Under the pieces are notes generated by a model. The model was not told where the DNA came from. It was given only the letters and a program-made list of their open reading frames with translations, and did not search any database. The translations under genes and the position numbers were made by a program. From Bacillota bacterium (GTDB lineage Bacteria; Bacillota; Clostridia; Tissierellales; Gottschalkiaceae): DNA of 44,704 nucleotides. The stretch is taken from assembly GCA_023420895.1 (NCBI GenBank), contig JAEZUY010000028.1, positions 1 to 44,704 on the forward strand, given 5' to 3'. Shown in pieces: positions 33,146-41,109 of the stretch. How positions within the stretch are numbered: the stretch's first letter is position 1; each line of letters starts with the position of its first letter.

Positions 33146-34222
33146 GTGAATAACTATGAAAAAAGGCTTCATTACATAAAAAGAATTGAGAATATAAGTT
33201 CCAGAGACCACGAACTCGATATGATGAGAGCCTTCTCCATATTCTGGGTCATAATGATTCACTGTCTGTACTGGCCGGGAATTGTGGAACAGGGAATTCT
33301 GCTCTCATTATTTCTCATTGAAATGCCGCTCATATTCCTTATAACCGGAGCAAGCAATATATATGCTAAAAAAAGAACTCTTCTGAACTTTTACTACAGA
33401 AGACTGATGAGAGTTCTTAAACCCTATGAAGTCTACGCTGTTCTCGTGATAATAATACATTTAATTCTGAAACCTTCAGCTGTAAATTTAGATTTCATAA
33501 TTAACTGGATTATACCGAAAGGCGGACAGATTGCTGAGTTCAATTTTCTCAACTGGCATCTTTGGTTCATGCCTGTCTATATACTCGTAGTTCTGGTGAT
33601 GCCGCTGCTGATATTTCTCCATGAAAAAGGATATATAAAATATTTCTACGGAGCGGCCCTTGCATTTATGGTGTTTATCGGAATAAAAGAGGACTTTCTC
33701 ACAAATCCGAAAGCAGCATTCTACATTCCGACAGTAATATTCTATGCTTTCTGGACTACAGTGGGATTTGAATTCGTAAACCTGAAAATAAAAAGAAAAG
33801 ACAATGACGTGACTTTCACCGTCTTCGTAATATGGCTGGGGCTTGGAATAATATTTCTTCTATACGGACTCGGACTCGACACCAACTGGAATATGCAGAT
33901 GCAGAAAACTCCAGTGCGTCTGATGTTTGTCGGATATTCATTCATATCAATGTCTCTGTTTTATATCTTCTCGCCGGCTATAATACTTGCGATGAAACTG
34001 ATGAAAAATGTGAGATGGATGCAGTTTCTCATAGATTCATACAATAAGAACGGATTTACAATCTATCTGTTCCATCCTTTCATATTTCTTATAATGTTCA
34101 GTCTTTTCGGAGATCAGCTGTACGCTATGAACAAAATACTTTCGACTGTCATAATCTTCATAGTGGTCACAGTTCTCTCTCCTATAATGGGACATATACT
34201 TGGAAAATACAATATAAGATAG
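33146..34222 (+). CDS. Acyltransferase 3 family membrane protein
   Basis: 358-residue polytopic membrane protein with about ten hydrophobic segments. The N-terminal region ELDMMRAFSIFWVIMIHCLYW has the Arg...His arrangement of acyltransferase 3 (OatA/WecH/NolL-like) proteins, which O-acylate wall polymers, exopolysaccharides or lipids. There is no SGNH esterase domain, so it is not a full OatA. The substrate is unknown. GTG at 33146 is preferred because AAGGAG lies eight bases upstream; an ATG at 33128 precedes that site. It is a single-gene plus-strand unit converging on the DUF262 gene. Confidence 0.75.
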   Translation: MNNYEKRLHYIKRIENISSRDHELDMMRAFSIFWVIMIHCLYWPGIVEQGILLSLFLIEMPLIFLITGASNIYAKKRTLLNFYYRRLMRVLKPYEVYAVLVIIIHLILKPSAVNLDFIINWIIPKGGQIAEFNFLNWHLWFMPVYILVVLVMPLLIFLHEKGYIKYFYGAALAFMVFIGIKEDFLTNPKAAFYIPTVIFYAFWTTVGFEFVNLKIKRKDNDVTFTVFVIWLGLGIIFLLYGLGLDTNWNMQMQKTPVRLMFVGYSFISMSLFYIFSPAIILAMKLMKNVRWMQFLIDSYNKNGFTIYLFHPFIFLIMFSLFGDQLYAMNKILSTVIIFIVVTVLSPIMGHILGKYNIR

Positions 34223-34268
34223 AAAAAAGTTCATGCCTTCTCTTAGCTGAGACTGCATGAACTTTTTT
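34223..34268. terminator. Bidirectional terminator between acyltransferase and DUF262 genes
   Basis: Perfect 14-base arms (34223-34236 with 34255-34268) of the form AAAAAAGTTCATGC / GCATGAACTTTTTT, with an inner TCTC/GAGA stem. T-tracts lie on both strands. It is directly adjacent to the acyltransferase stop and two bases from the DUF262 stop. Confidence 0.9.
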
Positions 34269-34270
34269 GC

Positions 34271-36154
34271 TTAAAAGAAATTCATTGCTGAATTTTTATT
34301 GTTCACAAGTATATTATAAATGAGATTAGCTATATCTTCTGATCTTCTCTCTATTAATTCTTTAGTCCAGTTTTCATTTACCGGCTCGTACTGGTTCTCG
34401 AATTCATTTATAACTTCGCTTCTTCTAGTATCTATTCCATTTTTTATATGTGTCTTGTGCGGTTTGGCTATTATTGAAGTTATAATAAATGAAGAGTCTC
34501 TGTAAGTATCTATTTTCTCTGAAAAAGGTTTATTTCCTAGAGAAGAATTATTCGAATCATAAAGAAGAGTCAGATTTCCTATTCTGTTTATATTCACTCT
34601 AAAATCTTCACTGTCTTCAAATCCCAAAATATCAAAATCATATTTATCTAAATCTATTTTTTTAGAAAGTATATGTTCTACTGTCGGCTTCTTATCTCTC
34701 GGATAGTTCATGACTGTAGGATTATCATGGAAATAGAACTCTATAAACTTAAGCAGATTTTCTGCCTTTTTATCTACATTTCCAGATCTGTTTGCATAGT
34801 TTTTGCTTTTCACCGTAACTTGTGCCTGAGCCGCCTTTTCTCTAGTATACTTATTTACAGATTCTATAAGTATTTCTATAGCTTTTACTTTATCTTCTTT
34901 CTGATTCTCCCAGTATTCGCTAATAAGCTCCGGCATAACCCTTTCTATAGCATTCGTATTTGTATCCGAAAAAATTACTGATGCCCCGAACTTCATTATA
35001 GACTGAAGAATTCTCTCTTTAATTTCCTTATCTTCATTATAGAATAGTATAAATATCGGATAAAACTGTTTTATTTTAAACAGCTTCATTATGATTTTTA
35101 TTACAGGACTGTTATCATAAGAATCATATTCTCCTTTTGCAATGTCTCTATATATTCTTGAGGTCTTATTCATCTGACTTACAAACTCTAAAATATTTTT
35201 CGAGCCGAAAGTATCTGTATTTTTCTTAAAATAATCAAAGAGCTCATTAGTTTTTACATTAACACCTTCATAAGCTATGAGAAAGTGTTTTAAAAAAGTG
35301 GACGATGTTATTTTCCTCTTAGATGAAAGCTGCAGATTTTCTAAAACTTCACTCCAGTCTTCGCTGAATCTTCTAATCTGATCTTCCCTCGTACCCTCTT
35401 CTGTAAGCTTCTTCAAAAACGTGTTTTTTATTAAATCCATAGGCTCTAACGAACGTCCTCTGTCATTCAAAGTTTCAAAAAGCTGGAAAGCCTTAGACTC
35501 ATTAGGCGCAATAGTCACTATTATTTTAACTTTAGTTCTAAAGAATGCAATAAACTTTAAAAGCTGCCTGTCATCAAGAGATTTTATAAATTCATAAGAT
35601 ATATTATAGACTGTATCTATATTTCGGTCTTCTTCATTGAGTATATCTTCCTCGCTTATGCTTTCATCCTGAATAAGTTTCTTGTAATAATTTCCAAAAG
35701 TCAAAGATGATGCATGTTCTATTCTAAATCCTTTGATTTCTCCTATGTCGTCCTGTATTATAAAGCCTTTCTGAATATCTCCGAGTCTTGAATACCATTT
35801 ATTCCTTTCTTCATCACTTGATTCTTCAACCTTTTCTTTTATAATCGTATGAACAGCCTTCGCTATAAGTGTGAGAGTTGTAAGACGCTGCTGACCGTCT
35901 ACAACTATCTTCCTGTTAGAGGATGTGCTGTCTTCTATTAAAACTATATTTCCAAGCAAGTAACCTTCAAGCTGATTGCTGTCTATTGTAAAATTATCGG
36001 TATCTTCAGAGAAATCTTCTAAAAGCTGGTTAATTTCTTCATCTCCCCAAACAAACTTTCTCTGAAATTCCGGTATATAGTATGTATTTGGACTTTCAAG
36101 AAATATAGAATTTATAGATTTTAACTGAGAAACTATTTCTACAATCCCGTTCAT
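34271..36154 (-). CDS. DUF262/DUF1524 (GmrSD-like) ParB-fold and HNH nuclease-type protein
   Basis: 627-residue two-domain protein. The N-terminal DUF262 ParB/sulfiredoxin-like NTPase domain has YYIPEFQRKFVW (25-36) and the nucleotide-handling motif DGQQRLTTL (86-94), plus FETLNDRGRSLEPMDLIKN (226-244). The C-terminal DUF1524 His-Me finger nuclease domain has VEHILSK with candidate catalytic His494 and NRIGNLTLLYDSNN (523-536). Relatives include type IV restriction enzyme GmrSD, SspE and BrxU, which cut modified or foreign DNA, so phage defence is likely but unproven. ATG at 36154 has AAGGAGG upstream. It is a solitary gene with no methyltransferase or partner, just downstream of the ssrA 3' end. 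Confidence 0.88.
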   Translation of the reverse strand: MNGIVEIVSQLKSINSIFLESPNTYYIPEFQRKFVWGDEEINQLLEDFSEDTDNFTIDSNQLEGYLLGNIVLIEDSTSSNRKIVVDGQQRLTTLTLIAKAVHTIIKEKVEESSDEERNKWYSRLGDIQKGFIIQDDIGEIKGFRIEHASSLTFGNYYKKLIQDESISEEDILNEEDRNIDTVYNISYEFIKSLDDRQLLKFIAFFRTKVKIIVTIAPNESKAFQLFETLNDRGRSLEPMDLIKNTFLKKLTEEGTREDQIRRFSEDWSEVLENLQLSSKRKITSSTFLKHFLIAYEGVNVKTNELFDYFKKNTDTFGSKNILEFVSQMNKTSRIYRDIAKGEYDSYDNSPVIKIIMKLFKIKQFYPIFILFYNEDKEIKERILQSIMKFGASVIFSDTNTNAIERVMPELISEYWENQKEDKVKAIEILIESVNKYTREKAAQAQVTVKSKNYANRSGNVDKKAENLLKFIEFYFHDNPTVMNYPRDKKPTVEHILSKKIDLDKYDFDILGFEDSEDFRVNINRIGNLTLLYDSNNSSLGNKPFSEKIDTYRDSSFIITSIIAKPHKTHIKNGIDTRRSEVINEFENQYEPVNENWTKELIERRSEDIANLIYNILVNNKNSAMNFF

Positions 36155-36189
36155 TATTGCTTAACCTCCTTGAAATGTGTATGATCTTC

Positions 36190-36198
36190 ATTATAACA
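36190..36198 (-). promoter_or_regulatory. Candidate promoter of the DUF262 gene
   Basis: Minus-strand extended -10 TGTTATAAT, 36 bases before the start codon. The -35 zone holds no consensus box but overlaps a cluster of ACATGA repeats. Confidence 0.5.
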
Positions 36199-36214
36199 CA
36201 ACCCAAGTATAATT

Positions 36215-36235
36215 ACATGAACATGATCCACATGA
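36215..36235. repeat. Three ACATGA direct repeats at the DUF262 promoter
   Basis: ACATGA occurs at 36215-36220, 36221-36226 and 36230-36235 on the plus strand, covering the -35 zone and just upstream of it for the minus-strand promoter. It may be an operator, or chance. Confidence 0.5.
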
Positions 36236-36274
36236 TTTCCATATTAAAACTTCCGTTTTTAAAATATAAATAAA

Positions 36275-36299
36275 AAAGCCGGACATAAAGTCCGGCTTT
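36275..36299 (-). terminator. Terminator after ssrA
   Basis: Perfect 10-bp stem AAAGCCGGAC / GTCCGGCTTT (loop of five), followed on the minus strand by TTTA. It begins about nine bases past the CCA end of the tmRNA. Confidence 0.9.
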
Positions 36300-36307
36300 A
36301 AATTTAT

Positions 36308-36657
36308 GGTGGAGACGGTGGGAGTCGAACCCACGTCCGAAAACACTTCCCCAGGAACTTCTCCGAGTGCAGCTTATAATTTGGAGTTTCGCTTCGAGAG
36401 ACCTCTATAAGCAAAGTTCTCTTTCGGCTAGTCCTTAAATTCTACTGCAGGTCAGGACAAGTCTGCAGCAGTTCCCCGCAAATAATGATGTTCGTTCTTT
36501 ATGCGCGGGAACATAAAGAGGAACAAGCTGCGTTTATGCTACGCAGCTAAAGCGTAATTATCTTCTGCGTTTAATTTAAAAATGTCATTTTTACGTTTCT
36601 GACAAAACGACTCGCTATTCCTGCTTCCGTATCCCCGTCGAAACCATTTTCGTCCCC
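36308..36657 (-). ncRNA. ssrA: Transfer-messenger RNA (tmRNA)
   Basis: 350-nt tmRNA for trans-translation of stalled ribosomes. The 5' end is GGGGACG and the 3' end CGTCTCCACCA; these pair into the 7-bp acceptor stem with one G-U. The T-arm GGGTTCGACTCCC is intact and CCA is encoded. The mRNA-like segment runs from GCA at 36568 to the TAG at 36539 and encodes the degradation tag AEDNYALAA. smpB lies 31 bases upstream on the same strand, and the strong smpB promoter probably drives both. A terminator follows directly. Confidence 0.96.
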
Positions 36658-36688
36658 ATATTCAGTTTTAAGCTGCGAATTTCAGATT

Positions 36689-37144
36689 CTAATATTTTTC
36701 TGAAGTAATCTGACGCAGTCTTCTTTCTGCATCTCTCTTCGCAATATCAGCTCTCTTGTCGTAAAGTTTTTTACCTTTAGCAACTCCGAGCTCAACTTTC
36801 ACTTTTCCTCTAGTTATATAAACTGAAAGAGGTATCAGTGAATATCCTTTCTGCTGCACATATCCCAAAAGTTTCATTATTTCTCTTTTGTGTAAAAGAA
36901 GTTTTCTTTTTCTGGTAGGATCGACATTGTAAATATTTCCCTGCTCATAAGGGCTTATATGCATATTGTTCACAAATATTTCACCGTCGTCTATGCTCGC
37001 GAAGCTGTCTTTAAGGTTTATTCTTCCCTGACGTATAGATTTAACTTCCGTTCCTTTCAGAACTATACCGGCTTCCATAGAGTCTTCTATAAAATAGTCA
37101 TGCCATGCTTTTCTGTTTTTTGCTACTGTCTTTCCCTTTGCCAT
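36689..37144 (-). CDS. smpB: SsrA-binding protein SmpB
   Basis: 151-residue tmRNA partner that binds the tRNA-like domain and delivers it to stalled ribosomes. Family motifs: AKNRKAWHDYFIEDSMEAGI at the N-terminus, LKGTEVKSIRQGR, and the basic C-terminal tail KGKKLYDKRADIAKRDAERR that enters the mRNA channel. ATG at 37144 has GAGGTGA upstream. Gene order rnr-smpB-ssrA is typical, but a terminator and a consensus promoter separate smpB from rnr here. Confidence 0.98.
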   Translation of the reverse strand: MAKGKTVAKNRKAWHDYFIEDSMEAGIVLKGTEVKSIRQGRINLKDSFASIDDGEIFVNNMHISPYEQGNIYNVDPTRKRKLLLHKREIMKLLGYVQQKGYSLIPLSVYITRGKVKVELGVAKGKKLYDKRADIAKRDAERRLRQITSEKY

Positions 37145-37174
37145 AATCTCACCTCTTTTTTTCGTGCACTATTT

Positions 37175-37203
37175 ATTATAGCATCTGTGCTTGTTTATGT
37201 CAA
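37175..37203 (-). promoter_or_regulatory. Consensus promoter of smpB-ssrA
   Basis: Minus-strand TTGACA (37203-37198), a 17-base spacer and TATAAT (37180-37175), with TGC giving an extended -10. Both hexamers match the sigma-A consensus completely. It is the best promoter in the window and lies about 30 bases before smpB. Confidence 0.85.
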
Positions 37204-37244
37204 ATTCCGCATACTTCCGCATTATCAGAAGATTCAGTTAAGTT

Positions 37245-37274
37245 TTTTAAAGAGACCGTCTTTCGGCGGTCTCT
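37245..37274 (-). terminator. Terminator after rnr
   Basis: 10-bp stem with one G-U pair (37251-37260 with 37265-37274, loop TTTC), followed on the minus strand by TTTAAAAAAC. The T-tract is short, so some read-through into smpB is possible. Confidence 0.6.
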
Positions 37275-37320
37275 CACATAGCTTTATTTAATTTTTTATC
37301 TCAATTCAGCAATTCTATTC

Positions 37321-39564
37321 TTAATCTTCAAAATCTTCGAAGTCTTCGAATTCAGAATCCCCATTTTCCATATTGCGGTTTCCATATCTCTCTTCTTCGA
37401 TTTCTTTCTCTGTCACATTCTCTACTAATGCAAAATCTATCTTTCTGTTAGAAGGTGTTGCAGAAACTACTCTTACGATAACTTTATCTCCAAGTCTCAG
37501 TTTCTTTCTAGTCATTTCTCCAATCAGATAGTGCATCTCTTCATTGACCTGATAATAATCAAAATCTATAGAATGTATAGGAACGAATCCTTCAACAGTA
37601 TTTGGAAGTTCAACGAAGAATCCGCTGCTGAGAACGCCAGATATAACTCCTTCGTATTCTTCACCGATTTTATCCTGCATGAATTCAACCTTCTTAAGGT
37701 CTTCCACATCTCTTTCAGCATCGTCTGCTCTTCTCTCTGCAAGTGAAGTCAGCTCAGCAACTTTAGGAAGTATAGCGTGGTATCTGTCGATTTTCTCCTT
37801 GTCCAGCTCATTATTTATAAACTGTTTCAGAATTCTGTGTATCTGAAGGTCAGGATATCTTCTTATCGGAGATGTGAAGTGACTGTAGTATTCAGCCGCA
37901 AGTCCGAAGTGTCCGTCTTCCTCAGTGCTGTATCTCGCTTTTTTAAGAGATCTCAGCATTATTCTGCTTATAACGGCTTCTTCTCTCTTCCCTTCTATCT
38001 TCTTAAGAAGAACCTGAAGGTCTCTCGGTTCAATACCTTCTCCGCCTTCTCTTATCTTATATCCGAAAGTGCTTATGAATTTCTTGAATCCTGCTATTTT
38101 CTCTTCATCCGGCTCCTCGTGAATTCTGTATAGGAAAGGTATTTCAGTCCAGAATATATATTCTGCTATAGTTTCATTCGTTACCAGCATGAACTCTTCT
38201 ATAAGTCTGTTTCCTATTCTTCTGTCCGCTTTCTTTATAGCTATAGGATGTCCGTCTTCATCTATTTCAATCTGACTTTCAGGGAAGTCGAAGTTTATGC
38301 TTCCTCTTACGACTCTCTTTTCTCTAAGTATAAGCGCAAGCTCTTCCATCATCTTAATATCGTCAGCAACACCCAGTTCTCTCAGTTTCTTTTCAGCCTC
38401 TTCGTTTTTTCCCTCCAGGAAGTCTGAAACATCTTTGTAGATTAGTCTTGCTTTCGACTGTATAACTGCTTCGTGAACTTCATGGCTTACGACTTTTCCG
38501 TGCTTATTTATCTCCATGAACGTAGATACTGCATATCTGTCCTCATTCGGATTAAGACTGCAGACACCGTTTGAAAGCTTTTCCGGAAGCATAGGAACGA
38601 CTCTGTCTACGAAATACACTGAAGTCCCTCTGTCCAGAGCTTCCTCATCAAGCGCAGTTCCCTCTCTTACATAGTGGGAAACGTCCGCTATATGCACTCC
38701 AAGCTTATAGTTTCCATTTTCGAGCTTCTCAATAGAAACAGCGTCATCGAAGTCTTTTGCATCTGCTCCGTCAATTGTGAACAGATTTACATCTCTTAAG
38801 TCCGTTCTTCTATCTATTTCTTTTTTAGAAAGAGTTTCAGGAATCTGTTCAGTTTCCTTCATAACTTTTTCTGAAAATCTCTCAGGAATTCCGTATTTTT
38901 TTATTACAGCTTTTACGTCTACCCCTTTTTCATCTTCATATCCCAGAATTTCAGTTATCCTTCCTTCCGGATTTTTTCCGTCTTCAGCCCATTTCTTTAT
39001 TTCGACTTCTACAATCTGTCCGTCCTGAGCATTCTTATTATCTTCATGAAGAACGAAAACGTCTGAAGATATCTTAGTTTCAAGCGGCACTACGAAACCG
39101 TATTTTGCACTTTTCTGGTAAAGTCCTATAATCTTGCCGTTTGCCCTCTGAAGAATATTGATTATCTCTCCGCTTCTTCTTCTCTCTTCACCGTGCATAT
39201 TTTCAGATGAATCTTCGAGAACTCTCACAGCAACTTTATCTCCATGCAGCGCTCCGTGCATGTCTTCTGCTGGAATGAACACATCTCCGTCATCCTGCTC
39301 TTCTTCGCTTTCAGGAATTACGAAGCCGAAACCTCTGTGGTTCCCCTGAAGTCTTCCTATGACTATTCCAAGTCTTCTCGCAGAACCGAGTTTTCCCTTT
39401 TTAGTCTTGTAAACGTATCCTTCATCTTCCATTTCCTGTATTATTCTTCTGAATTCTTTTCTCTGGTCTCTTGGAATATCGAAAACTTTTTCAAGCTCTT
39501 CCACTGACCCCATTTTCATATTGGTATCATCTATATATTCAAAAAGTTTATCTTTTATATTCAT
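37321..39564 (-). CDS. rnr: Ribonuclease R
   Basis: About 747-residue processive 3'-5' exoribonuclease (RNase II/R superfamily) able to degrade structured RNA; it works with tmRNA-SmpB on defective messages. An N-terminal winged helix (about 1-60) precedes two cold-shock-type OB domains (about 65-215). The RNB catalytic domain has the metal-binding motif TIDGADAKDFDDA (about 263-275), and an S1 domain lies near 640-720. The C-terminus is acidic (EFEDFEDFED). Start: ATG at 39564 (MNIKDKLFEY) has only GGAA nearby; the frame is open to a TTG at 39597 without a better site. Confidence 0.96.
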   Translation of the reverse strand: MNIKDKLFEYIDDTNMKMGSVEELEKVFDIPRDQRKEFRRIIQEMEDEGYVYKTKKGKLGSARRLGIVIGRLQGNHRGFGFVIPESEEEQDDGDVFIPAEDMHGALHGDKVAVRVLEDSSENMHGEERRRSGEIINILQRANGKIIGLYQKSAKYGFVVPLETKISSDVFVLHEDNKNAQDGQIVEVEIKKWAEDGKNPEGRITEILGYEDEKGVDVKAVIKKYGIPERFSEKVMKETEQIPETLSKKEIDRRTDLRDVNLFTIDGADAKDFDDAVSIEKLENGNYKLGVHIADVSHYVREGTALDEEALDRGTSVYFVDRVVPMLPEKLSNGVCSLNPNEDRYAVSTFMEINKHGKVVSHEVHEAVIQSKARLIYKDVSDFLEGKNEEAEKKLRELGVADDIKMMEELALILREKRVVRGSINFDFPESQIEIDEDGHPIAIKKADRRIGNRLIEEFMLVTNETIAEYIFWTEIPFLYRIHEEPDEEKIAGFKKFISTFGYKIREGGEGIEPRDLQVLLKKIEGKREEAVISRIMLRSLKKARYSTEEDGHFGLAAEYYSHFTSPIRRYPDLQIHRILKQFINNELDKEKIDRYHAILPKVAELTSLAERRADDAERDVEDLKKVEFMQDKIGEEYEGVISGVLSSGFFVELPNTVEGFVPIHSIDFDYYQVNEEMHYLIGEMTRKKLRLGDKVIVRVVSATPSNRKIDFALVENVTEKEIEEERYGNRNMENGDSEFEDFEDFED

Positions 39565-39669
39565 ATTTCCGGCGACGAAACTCACAGTTTTTTCCAAATT
39601 TTTTACAGCTTTTTTTACTTGAGAGTCCGCCTTCCTCCCTCCAATTAGAATATTTTTCGTTGCTTTACT

Positions 39670-39675
39670 ATTATA
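39670..39675 (-). promoter_or_regulatory. Candidate -10 box of rnr
   Basis: Minus-strand TATAAT, about 106 bases before the rnr start and just past the ddl terminator. No clear -35. A strong GGAGGGAGG lies in the leader without a start codon at usable distance. Confidence 0.35.
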
Positions 39676-39703
39676 CCCCTAATGAAGATATTAAAACTCA
39701 ACG

Positions 39704-39748
39704 TAAAAAAAACCGTTTCAGAAAGTCTTGAAGCTTCTGAAACGGTTT
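39704..39748 (-). terminator. Rho-independent terminator after ddl
   Basis: Perfect 14-bp stem AAACCGTTTCAGAA / TTCTGAAACGGTTT (39748-39735 with 39723-39710, loop of 11), continued by five more T on the minus strand. It is a very strong intrinsic terminator. Confidence 0.93.
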
Positions 39749-39798
39749 AAACTCTATATTTTAAATCTCAATTTTCTGCTATAAAGCTTTATTTTAAA

Positions 39799-40977
39799 CT
39801 ACATTTTCCCAACTTTTGAACTTTTTCCAAGATTAACTTTGTCGAAAAGATCTACATCGTATGAGTACATGTTTTCGTTCTTTTCTTCATGAACTGCATA
39901 AGCTATATCTAGAAGTTCATCTATAAGCTGAGTGAAGTTTATTCCAAGCGGCTCCCAAAGATAGTAGGCAATCGATCCTGGCTGAGTGTTTATTTCGTTT
40001 ATATAAACTTTATTGTCTTCCTTGTCCATTAGGAAGTCTATTCTGGCATTTCCTTTACAGTCTATAGCCATGAAAGCTTCTTTTGCAAGATCCTGAATTT
40101 CTTCAGTTTTTCCTTCAGGAAGATCTGCAGGTATGTTTCTTCCGCCGCCTTTAACTCCTTTAGCATTGCTGTGAACGTATTTATCTTCATAAGTTAAAAG
40201 TTCTTTCCAGCCTACAGGCTCTTCGCATAGAGACGCTTTAACATTGTTGTTGTATCCTATAACTGCACAGTTTATCTCTCTAGGCCCTTCAAGCGCCTGC
40301 TCAACTATTATCTTTCTGTCGTATCTCATAGCTATATCTATAGCTTCTGTAAGCTCATCTTTATTTCTCGCTTTCGAAATTCCTACAGATGAACCGAGGT
40401 TCGAAGGTTTTACGAATACAGGATATCCTATTTCGTTTTCAACCTTAGTTATAACTGCATTGCTCTGAGTCTCCCATGCAGATCTGAAGAACCATGTGTA
40501 TTTAACTATTGGAAGACCGTAAGCTTTGTAAACGTCTTTCATAAGTATTTTGTCCATTCCAACTGATGATCCGAGAACTCCTGCACTTACATACGGCACG
40601 TTCATCATTTCGAATACACCCTGGATTGTTCCGTCTTCACCGTTAGTTCCGTGAAGCGCTATAAAAACTGCGTCTATATCCTGTTCAAATTTTTTGCTGA
40701 AGAATCCGCTCTTCTGATTAGGATGACCGAACAGTTTCTTTTCATTATATGTCGCTGATACTATAACTTCTCTTAATTCATTGAACTTTTTCTTTTTAAA
40801 GTTTTCAAAGTCTAAAAGCTCATCTCCTGTATACCATTTTCCGTCTTTAGCTATAAATACTGGAACTACATTGTATCTTGATTTATCTATATTTTCCATT
40901 ACCTGCATTCCGGTAATTACAGAAACTTCGTGCTCAACGCTTCTTCCTCCGAAAACTACTGCTATATTCTTTTTCAT
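39799..40977 (-). CDS. ddl: D-alanine--D-alanine ligase
   Basis: 392-residue ATP-grasp ligase joining two D-alanines for the peptidoglycan stem peptide; its product is used by MurF, encoded directly upstream. N-terminal VVFGGRSVEHEVSVITG, the central VKPSNLGSSVGISK, the omega-loop region with TYEDKYVHSNAKG and the C-terminal metal-binding EINTQPGS are all present. The protein is longer than the usual 300-370 residues, with a tail after the catalytic core. An in-frame TAA lies directly before ATG 40977, and the conserved fold begins at once (KKNIAVVFGG), so the start is firm. The only good ribosome site lies 28 bases upstream, behind a hairpin. Confidence 0.96.
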   Translation of the reverse strand: MKKNIAVVFGGRSVEHEVSVITGMQVMENIDKSRYNVVPVFIAKDGKWYTGDELLDFENFKKKKFNELREVIVSATYNEKKLFGHPNQKSGFFSKKFEQDIDAVFIALHGTNGEDGTIQGVFEMMNVPYVSAGVLGSSVGMDKILMKDVYKAYGLPIVKYTWFFRSAWETQSNAVITKVENEIGYPVFVKPSNLGSSVGISKARNKDELTEAIDIAMRYDRKIIVEQALEGPREINCAVIGYNNNVKASLCEEPVGWKELLTYEDKYVHSNAKGVKGGGRNIPADLPEGKTEEIQDLAKEAFMAIDCKGNARIDFLMDKEDNKVYINEINTQPGSIAYYLWEPLGINFTQLIDELLDIAYAVHEEKNENMYSYDVDLFDKVNLGKSSKVGKM

Positions 40978-41010
40978 TTAATAAACCGGCGAATATTTCG
41001 CCGTACCTCC
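40978..41010 (-). promoter_or_regulatory. Hairpin-spaced ribosome binding site of ddl
   Basis: GGAGG (41010-41006) is 28 bases from the ATG at 40977. Between them is a perfect 7-bp hairpin CGGCGAA-ATA-TTCGCCG (41003-40987). Folding leaves 2 + 9 unpaired bases between ribosome site and start codon, close to normal spacing. A phage T4 precedent for hairpin-shortened spacing is known. Confidence 0.6.
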
Positions 41011-41043
41011 CTTCAAAACAGTAACTTATTTTTATCACTTTCT

Positions 41044-41052
41044 ATTATAGCA
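41044..41052 (-). promoter_or_regulatory. Candidate ddl promoter (extended -10)
   Basis: Minus-strand TGCTATAAT, directly after the murF hairpin. The -35 position would fall inside that hairpin and shows no good match. Confidence 0.45.
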
Positions 41053-41055
41053 CAA

Positions 41056-41093
41056 ATCCTGCCGTTCAGTACCAAATGACTGCACGGCAGGAT
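41056..41093 (-). terminator. Hairpin after murF
   Basis: 10-bp stem ATCCTGCCGT / ACGGCAGGAT extended by CAGT/ACTG across one mismatch (loop of eight), about 17 bases past the murF stop. Only TTTG follows on the minus strand, so termination may be partial. Confidence 0.55.
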
Positions 41094-41109
41094 ATATTTA
41101 ATATTTCTT

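Noticed and set aside
33025..36310. Integrated mobile island with att repeats at ssrA
   Set aside because: No integrase, transposase or second copy of the ssrA 3' end was seen; only the location suggests an island, so it is reported as an inference under the DUF262 gene.
36308..36360. tRNA-like T-arm and CCA end suggesting a tRNA gene
   Set aside because: There is no anticodon arm; the 5' half of the acceptor stem is about 340 bases away, as in tmRNA.
39600..39660. Strong GGAGGGAGG in the rnr leader as the start of a small upstream gene
   Set aside because: No ATG, GTG or TTG lies at usable distance, and stop codons follow quickly in the nearby frames.
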